Source: Planktotalea sp.
Lineage (GTDB): Bacteria > Pseudomonadota > Alphaproteobacteria > Rhodobacterales > Rhodobacteraceae
Assembly: GCA_024645145.1 (NCBI GenBank)
Contig: JAHEGL010000060.1
Coordinates: 1 to 11,297, forward strand
DNA: 11,297 nt
Direction of reading: 5' to 3'
Positions 6,850-11,297 of the stretch are shown piece after piece. Both the position numbers and the translations under genes were made by a program. The notes beneath the pieces were generated by a model. The model saw only the letters and a list, made by a program, of their open reading frames with translations, searched no databases and had not been told where the DNA came from. Position 1 is the stretch's first letter, and every line of letters starts with the position of its first letter.

Positions 6850-8247
6850 ATGACTCGTTACCCTCGTGATATGCATGGCTATGGCGCGACGCCGCCCGCA
6901 GCGAACTGGCCAAATGGTGCCAAGATCGCGGTGCAAATTGTGATGAATTACGAAGAAGGTGGCGAAAACAACATCCTTCATGGGGACGCCGCATCAGAAG
7001 CGTTCTTGTCCGAAATCGTCGGGGCCGCACAGTGGCCCGGTCAGCGTCACTGGAACATGGAATCAGTCTATGAATACGGCGCGCGCGCGGGGTTTTGGCG
7101 CCTTCACCGTATGCTCGAAAAAACACCCATCACAGTTTACGGCGTCACAACCGCCCTCGCCCGCGCCCCTGCTCAAGTGCGCGCGATGAAAGAGGCTGGC
7201 TGGGAAATCGCCAGCCATGGTCTCAAATGGATCGAATACAAAGACGCGAGCGCCGAAGTCGAATCCGCCGATTTGAAAGAGGCAATCCGCCTTCATACAG
7301 AAGTCGTCGGTGAAGCCCCTGTCGGACTCTATATCGGGCGCTGTTCTGACAACACGGTGCGCCTCGCGGCAGAGAATGGCTCGTTCAAATACGTGGCCGA
7401 TTCAATCGCAGATGATGTCCCATACTGGATAGAATTTGGTGATCACGATCAACTTGTCGTCCCCTACACGATGGACGCCAACGACATGCGTTTTGCGACG
7501 CCCCAAGGCTTCAACACAGGCGCGCATTTCTTCGAATATCTCAAAGCCAGCTTTGATGTGCTGTACGCAGAAGGCGGTCGCATGATGTCGATTGGCCTCC
7601 ATTGCCGTCTCATGGGTCGCCCCGGACGTGCACAGGCTTTGCAAGATTTTCTTGCCTACGCAAATAGCCATGACGGCGTTTGGTTCGCCACCCGCGAACA
7701 GATCGCGGATCATTGGGCAGCGCAGAACCCGCATGTGCGTTATGAGCGTCCTTCTGAAATGACACGCGACACCTTCGTTGCGAAATACGGCTCCATTTTC
7801 GAGCATTCGCCATGGATTGCAGAAGGCGCATTTGAGCTTGAACTCGGCCGCACCCACGACACAGCCATCGGCCTGCACAACGCGCTTTGCCGTATTTTCC
7901 GCTCCGCAAGCGAAGAGCAACGCCTCGGCGTGCTTACAGCGCACCCCGATCTTGCAGGCAAACTCGCTCAGGCCAATAGCCTCACAGCTGAAAGCACCGC
8001 AGAGCAAGCCGCCGCAGGTCTGGATTATCTAACAGAGGATGAAAAAGCGACGTTCACAAAACTGAATGAAGAGTACGTCAGCAAACACGGCTTCCCCTTC
8101 ATAATTGCGGTACGCGATCATGACAAAGCCAGCATCCTTGACGCGTTCAACCGCCGCATCAACAACGACCGTGCCACTGAATTCGCAGAGGCCTGCAAAC
8201 AGGTCGAACGTATCGCTGATTTCCGCTTGATGGACATTCTGCCGTGA
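6850..8247 (+). CDS. puuE: Bifunctional allantoinase PuuE / OHCU decarboxylase UraD fusion
   Basis: This 465-aa protein joins two purine enzymes. Residues 1 to about 300 are a polysaccharide-deacetylase-like, metal-independent-type allantoinase (PuuE): MTRYPRDMHGYGATPP at the start, NYEEGGENN (33-41), WEIASHGLKW (118-127), VPYTMDANDMRF (204-215) and GLHCRLMGRPGR (249-260). Residues about 301-465 are an OHCU decarboxylase (UraD): FEHSPWIAE (318-325), HPDLAG (365-370), and LNEEYVSKHGFPFIIAV (405-421). The UraD part makes allantoin from OHCU and the PuuE part opens it to allantoate. The two domains are thus consecutive in the pathway but in reverse order in the chain. Lengths match the separate families, so neither half looks shortened. 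AGGAG (6836-6840) lies 9 nt before ATG 6850, which rules out an upstream TTG at 6793. Its stop overlaps the allA start (GTGA). Confidence 0.94.
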   Translation: MTRYPRDMHGYGATPPAANWPNGAKIAVQIVMNYEEGGENNILHGDAASEAFLSEIVGAAQWPGQRHWNMESVYEYGARAGFWRLHRMLEKTPITVYGVTTALARAPAQVRAMKEAGWEIASHGLKWIEYKDASAEVESADLKEAIRLHTEVVGEAPVGLYIGRCSDNTVRLAAENGSFKYVADSIADDVPYWIEFGDHDQLVVPYTMDANDMRFATPQGFNTGAHFFEYLKASFDVLYAEGGRMMSIGLHCRLMGRPGRAQALQDFLAYANSHDGVWFATREQIADHWAAQNPHVRYERPSEMTRDTFVAKYGSIFEHSPWIAEGAFELELGRTHDTAIGLHNALCRIFRSASEEQRLGVLTAHPDLAGKLAQANSLTAESTAEQAAAGLDYLTEDEKATFTKLNEEYVSKHGFPFIIAVRDHDKASILDAFNRRINNDRATEFAEACKQVERIADFRLMDILP

Positions 8248-8738
8248 ACGTTGAAATCCAAATCCAACCCATCACCCCAGAAAATTTCGCCCCTTACGGT
8301 GATCTGATCGATTGCACCGGCGATTCCGACATGATCATCAATCTGGGCAAATGCGAGCGGTATCATGACCGCGCGCAAATGGATTTTGGCACCGGCCGTG
8401 CGGCTCTGAGCCTGTTCAACGCCAAAATCCGCACGCTTCCATATGAATTTAATCTGGTCGAGCGTCACCCACTCGGATCCCAAGCGTTCATCCCGATGAG
8501 CAACGACGGCTTCCTCGTCATCGTCGCACCGGACGACAACGGAACCCCAAGCACGCCCATCGCATTCGAAACACAAGCAGGCCAAGCCATCAACTTTCAC
8601 AAAGGCACCTGGCATGGCGTTTTGACGCCTTTATCGGGCTCTGGTCAGTTCGCAGTTGTCGATAGAATTGGCGACGGCAACAACTTGGAAGAATTTCCGC
8701 TCTCAAACCCACATATTGTGGTAAGGGACGAAACATGA
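8244..8738 (+). CDS. allA: Ureidoglycolate lyase
   Basis: A 164-aa cupin-like enzyme that splits ureidoglycolate into glyoxylate and urea at the end of allantoin breakdown. Family landmarks are ITPENFAPYGDLID (10-23), ERHPLGSQAFIPM (73-85), GTWHGVLTPL (121-130) and FAVVDRIGDGNNLEEF (136-151). Length is normal. The GTG start at 8244 overlaps the puuE-uraD stop by 4 nt, so the two are translationally coupled and in one operon. The enzyme that makes its substrate from allantoate (allantoicase, or the allantoate amidohydrolase route) is not in this window and must be elsewhere if the pathway is complete. Confidence 0.93.
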   Translation: MNVEIQIQPITPENFAPYGDLIDCTGDSDMIINLGKCERYHDRAQMDFGTGRAALSLFNAKIRTLPYEFNLVERHPLGSQAFIPMSNDGFLVIVAPDDNGTPSTPIAFETQAGQAINFHKGTWHGVLTPLSGSGQFAVVDRIGDGNNLEEFPLSNPHIVVRDET

Positions 8739-8794
8739 CCGACACAGAAGCGGTCCACACTCACAGCTATGAAGGGGAGAATACCAATGGCTGA
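8735..8794 (+). CDS. Possible 19-residue leader ORF between allA and the permease
   Basis: ATG 8735 overlaps the allA stop in ATGA and is preceded by AGGGA at 8724-8728, 6 nt away, so the start is as well formed as that of any gene here. The reading MTDTEAVHTHSYEGENTNG ends at TGA 8792-8794, running 8 nt past the permease start codon at 8787. The permease Shine-Dalgarno site (GGGGAGA, 8774-8780) lies inside it. It could couple permease translation to allA, act as a regulatory leader peptide, or be chance. No family is recognised. Confidence 0.45.
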   Translation: MTDTEAVHTHSYEGENTNG

Positions 8795-10115
8795 TACATC
8801 GATGGGCGCATACAGCGATCCAAATACCACTCCACCACTCGGCCAAGCCGTTCCACTGGGCGCGCAGCACGTTCTGGCGATGTTCGCCTCTAACGTCACG
8901 CCCTCGATTATTGTTGCGGGCGCAGCTGGCCTTGCATTCGGAAGTGCCGAGCAAGTCTATCTCATCCAAATGGCTATGTTGTTCGCGGGTATCGCAACGC
9001 TGTTCCAAACTGTTGGTGTTGGCCCAATCGGTGCGCGTCTGCCAATCATGCAGGGCACAAGCTTCGCATTCGTTGGAGTTCTCGCTGGTATCGCAGCGAC
9101 GCAAGGTCTTGGCGTCGCTCTGACAGCCTGCATCATCGGTGGTGTTGTTCACTTCCTGCTTGGCTCTGTTATCCAGCATTTGCGTTTCTTGTTCCCACCG
9201 TTGGTCACAGGTCTCGTTATCCTCGCGATCGGTCTTTACCTCATCCCTGTTGCGATCAAATACGCAGCGGGTGGCGCAGCGACCTTCCAGATGGAAGCAG
9301 AAAGCTTTGGCTCCCTCAAGCACTGGTCCGTCGCACTCACGGTGATCGTGGTCTCCCTGATCCTCAAGTTCTTCACCAAAGGCATTCTGTCCATGGCCGC
9401 AATCCTGATTGGTTTGCTCGCAGGTTACGCACTCGCATTCGCACTTGGCATGGTTAACTTCGGCGCAGTCGCAAACGCGAGCTGGATCACATCCATTCAG
9501 CCTCTGCCATACGGTTTTGAATTCAACCTCGGCGCTGTCATCGCAGTCACCCTTGTTTCTATCGTCTCTGCGATTGAAACTGTGGGCGACGCATCCGCGA
9601 CAACGAAAGCGGGCGCAAATCGCGAAGCCACAGACGAAGAAATCGCAGGTGCTACATATGCGGACGGTCTGGGCACAGCAGTTGCTGGCGTCTTCGGCGG
9701 CTTGCCAAACACATCCTTCAGCCAGAACGTCGGCATCATCGGCATGACAGGCGTTATGTCGCGTCACGTTGTGACTATTGCCGGTGCAATTATGGTTGTC
9801 TGTGGTCTGGTCCCAAAGATCGGCGCAGTCATCGCGTCCATGCCTTTGCCAGTACTTGGCGGCGGTGTGATCGTGATGTTCGGCATGGTTGCGGCTGCTG
9901 GCCTAAATGTTCTCGCAGAAGAGAAGATGACACGTCGCACGATGATCATCATCGCGGTAAGCCTCGCATTTGGTTTGGGTCTGAACCTTGTACCAACGGC
10001 TGTTCAGTATCTGCCGGGCGTTGTGAAAACACTCGCAACATCCGCGGTTGCACCAACTGCGCTGATGGCGATTGTTCTGAACTTGGTTCTGCCAAAAAAC
10101 ATGGACGACGCATAA
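8787..10115 (+). CDS. NCS2 family purine permease (xanthine/urate type)
   Basis: A 442-aa inner-membrane nucleobase:cation symporter of the NCS2/NAT (uracil-xanthine permease) family, with about 14 hydrophobic segments. Conserved points are the TM1 His28 in GAQHVLAMFASNVTPS, the QGTSFAFVG stretch (89-97), Glu264 in SAIETVGD at the expected TM8 substrate site, and the family signature QNVGIIGMTGVMSR (313-326) in TM10. The Q-N-x-G-x4-T-G form of that signature is the one found in xanthine/urate carriers rather than uracil carriers, which fits the purine neighbours; the exact substrate is inferred. ATG 8787 is chosen because GGGGAGA (8774-8780) lies 6 nt before it; the in-frame ATG at 8769 lacks one. 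It is probably the last gene of the puuE-allA operon and is followed by a terminator. Confidence 0.92.
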   Translation: MADTSMGAYSDPNTTPPLGQAVPLGAQHVLAMFASNVTPSIIVAGAAGLAFGSAEQVYLIQMAMLFAGIATLFQTVGVGPIGARLPIMQGTSFAFVGVLAGIAATQGLGVALTACIIGGVVHFLLGSVIQHLRFLFPPLVTGLVILAIGLYLIPVAIKYAAGGAATFQMEAESFGSLKHWSVALTVIVVSLILKFFTKGILSMAAILIGLLAGYALAFALGMVNFGAVANASWITSIQPLPYGFEFNLGAVIAVTLVSIVSAIETVGDASATTKAGANREATDEEIAGATYADGLGTAVAGVFGGLPNTSFSQNVGIIGMTGVMSRHVVTIAGAIMVVCGLVPKIGAVIASMPLPVLGGGVIVMFGMVAAAGLNVLAEEKMTRRTMIIIAVSLAFGLGLNLVPTAVQYLPGVVKTLATSAVAPTALMAIVLNLVLPKNMDDA

Positions 10116-10138
10116 GCTTCGCTCACTCACAAACCTAG

Positions 10139-10168
10139 AAAAGGCGCTGCATCTGTGGCGCCTTTTTT
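10139..10168 (+). terminator. Intrinsic terminator after the permease gene
   Basis: AAAAGGCGC (10139-10147) pairs perfectly with GCGCCTTTT (10158-10166) around a 10-nt loop and runs into six T residues (10163-10168). It lies 23 nt past the permease stop and closes the puuE-allA-permease operon. Confidence 0.9.
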
Positions 10169-10221
10169 CTGTTATGCTATGCACATTCATAAAGGTTTCA
10201 AACCAGCATCGGAAAAACAGA

Positions 10222-10506
10222 ATGCTCAAAGTCTTTCTCACCGCAATCGTGCTTCTTGCGCTAGCGCCGCACGCCTCTGCCGATAGCCCGTTTTGCACAG
10301 ACACCGCCGCTGATCTCACCTTTCCCAATGTGATCGCTGAGCGCCCTGGCAAAGTCACACTGCGCCCATCCGGTACTGCCTCTTAGCTAACGACTGACCC
10401 GATATTACTCTCTGTCGAAGCAGGCTTTGCCGATACCAAACCCAAAGTTGCAGCGCTGTGGAAAAATGGCGTGCCCTCGGTTGAGGAGTTCAAAACGCTC
10501 AATCTT
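10222..10506 (+). pseudogene. Secreted-protein gene interrupted by an in-frame TAG and truncated
   Basis: ATG 10222 begins MLKVFLTAIVLLALAPHASA, a clear Sec signal peptide with an ASA cleavage site before DSPFCTDTAADL. The reading stops at TAG 10384-10386 after 54 residues. The same frame then continues with protein-like sequence (LTTDPILLSVEAGFADTKP, then KVAALWKNGVPSVEEFKTL) up to about 10506, where it runs into the 3' end of the convergent reductase gene. I read this as a broken exported protein that has also lost its C-terminus. A second possibility is a genuine short secreted peptide of 54 residues ending at the TAG. No family is recognised. Confidence 0.5.
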
Positions 10507-10522
10507 TTCTCACTCAGGTGCT

Positions 10523-11297
10523 TTAAAAATCCACCTCAATCGCAACACCCTGCTCAACAGCCATACGCACAATTGCGGCTGACACAGCGAGGTCCTGCAA
10601 ACCTACGCCTGTGCCATCAAACAGCGTGATCTCTTCATCAGAGGTGCGCCCTTCGTGTGCGCCGTTAATCACCGCACCAATTTGATGCACATCCACCTCT
10701 TGGATCAAGCCAGCCGCAATCGCGTGCTGCGCCTCTCCGATGGAAATCGACTGTGCCACCTCGTCGGTAAACACCGTGGTCTGCGCCAGCAGCGCCGCTT
10801 CGACCTCTTGCTTGCCTTTGGTGTCAGTGCCCATGCAAGCAATATGTGTGCCCGCACTGATATGCTCTGCCATGATTGTCGGCGCAAATGTGGAGGTGAT
10901 ATAAATCACAACATCCGCCTCGCCCAACCCTTCAAGCTCAACCGCTTCAAACGGAACACCCGCCTCTTGGGCGACTTTTTCGATATTTGGCAGCATTTCA
11001 GGGTGGTAATTCCAACCAATCACCTTCTCGAACTCCCGCTGCTCCAGCGCAGCACGCAACTGGAACGTCGCTTGATGACCCGCACCCACCATGCCCATCA
11101 CCTTTGCGTCTTTGCGCGCAAGATGCTTGATTGACACAGATGACGCAGCAGCCGTGCGAAGCGCCGTCAGATAGTTACCGCCGACAATCGCAGCCACTTT
11201 GCCGGTGTCAGGGTCAAACAGAAAGACAGTGGATTGGTGATTGATGATCCCGCGCTTCTCGAGGTTATGGGGCCAATAGCCGCCAGCCTTTAGGCCA
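10523..11297 (-). CDS. Ornithine cyclodeaminase/mu-crystallin family reductase, N-terminus outside window
   Basis: The minus-strand frame is open to the right edge, and about 258 residues are visible of a family length of about 315. Coding continues upstream of the GTG at 11197 with GGYWPHNLEKRGIINHQSTVFLFDPDTGK, so that GTG is not the start. The NAD(P)-binding Rossmann domain shows VMGMVGAGHQATFQLRA, and GGNYLTALRTAAASS and LFDGTGVGLQDLAVSAA are typical family blocks. Members include ornithine cyclodeaminase, ketimine and imino-acid reductases, ectoine-utilisation EutC, and BhcD, the iminosuccinate reductase of the beta-hydroxyaspartate cycle. BhcD would fit the glyoxylate made by AllA next door, but this stretch alone cannot separate it from other members. 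It converges with the broken secreted gene. Confidence 0.85.
   Translation of the reverse strand, partial: GLKAGGYWPHNLEKRGIINHQSTVFLFDPDTGKVAAIVGGNYLTALRTAAASSVSIKHLARKDAKVMGMVGAGHQATFQLRAALEQREFEKVIGWNYHPEMLPNIEKVAQEAGVPFEAVELEGLGEADVVIYITSTFAPTIMAEHISAGTHIACMGTDTKGKQEVEAALLAQTTVFTDEVAQSISIGEAQHAIAAGLIQEVDVHQIGAVINGAHEGRTSDEEITLFDGTGVGLQDLAVSAAIVRMAVEQGVAIEVDF

Noticed and set aside
7402..8007. A 201-codon minus-strand frame opposite puuE-uraD
   Set aside because: It is a shadow of the fusion gene; composition is unnatural and no start signal is seen.
8118..8615. A 165-codon minus-strand frame opposite the uraD end and allA
   Set aside because: It spans two coupled real genes on the other strand and matches no family I recognise.
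8703..9767. A 354-codon open frame on the minus strand opposite the permease gene
   Set aside because: It is the antisense of a clearly coding NCS2 permease, is extremely rich in Cys, Asp and Arg, and has no recognisable domain. It is open only because of the codon use of the permease.

Overview
The window looks like a chromosomal segment of an alphaproteobacterium, most likely an aerobic anoxygenic phototroph of the Rhodobacterales/roseobacter group. That inference rests on a bacteriochlorophyll block (bchD-bchO-hemE) beside a bacterial-style purine degradation locus built on the membrane-bound, cytochrome c-linked urate oxidase PuuD and a PuuE-UraD fusion. No rRNA, tRNA, CRISPR array, insertion sequence or phage gene is visible.

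Layout. (1) 1-2829: the 3' part of bchD (Mg-chelatase subunit D), bchO (alpha/beta hydrolase) and hemE (uroporphyrinogen decarboxylase), packed with a 3-nt gap and a 4-nt overlap. This looks like the edge of a photosynthesis gene cluster. A strong hairpin follows hemE. (2) 2906-3424: a CoxG-like SRPBCC protein. (3) 3433-4683 (minus): puuD, divergent from a LysR regulator gene (4779-5753). The 95-bp spacer carries a perfect 12-bp inverted repeat around the probable puuD promoter. (4) 5647-6186 (minus): a dead LysR gene with two in-frame stops and no C-terminal half. Its remnant is fused tail-to-tail into the 3' end of the intact LysR gene. (5) 6351-8738: uraH (minus), divergent from puuE-uraD and allA (plus), with a palindrome between them. 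(6) 8735-10115: a possible 19-codon leader ORF, then an NCS2 purine permease, closed by a good intrinsic terminator. (7) 10222-10506: a secreted-protein gene broken by an in-frame TAG. (8) 10523 to the end (minus): a partial ornithine cyclodeaminase/mu-crystallin family reductase.

How it works together (inference from families). The permease imports a purine such as xanthine or urate. PuuD oxidises urate to 5-hydroxyisourate and passes electrons to its cytochrome c domain. UraH gives OHCU, the UraD domain gives allantoin and the PuuE domain gives allantoate. AllA splits ureidoglycolate into glyoxylate and urea. The allantoate-to-ureidoglycolate step and xanthine dehydrogenase are not in the window. 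The CoxG-like protein could serve a molybdenum hydroxylase such as xanthine dehydrogenase. The terminal reductase could be BhcD of the beta-hydroxyaspartate cycle, which would assimilate the glyoxylate; that assignment is tentative. Nothing here is clearly a new system. The most unusual items are the LysR-LysR scar, the dual operator, the leader ORF and the interrupted secreted gene.
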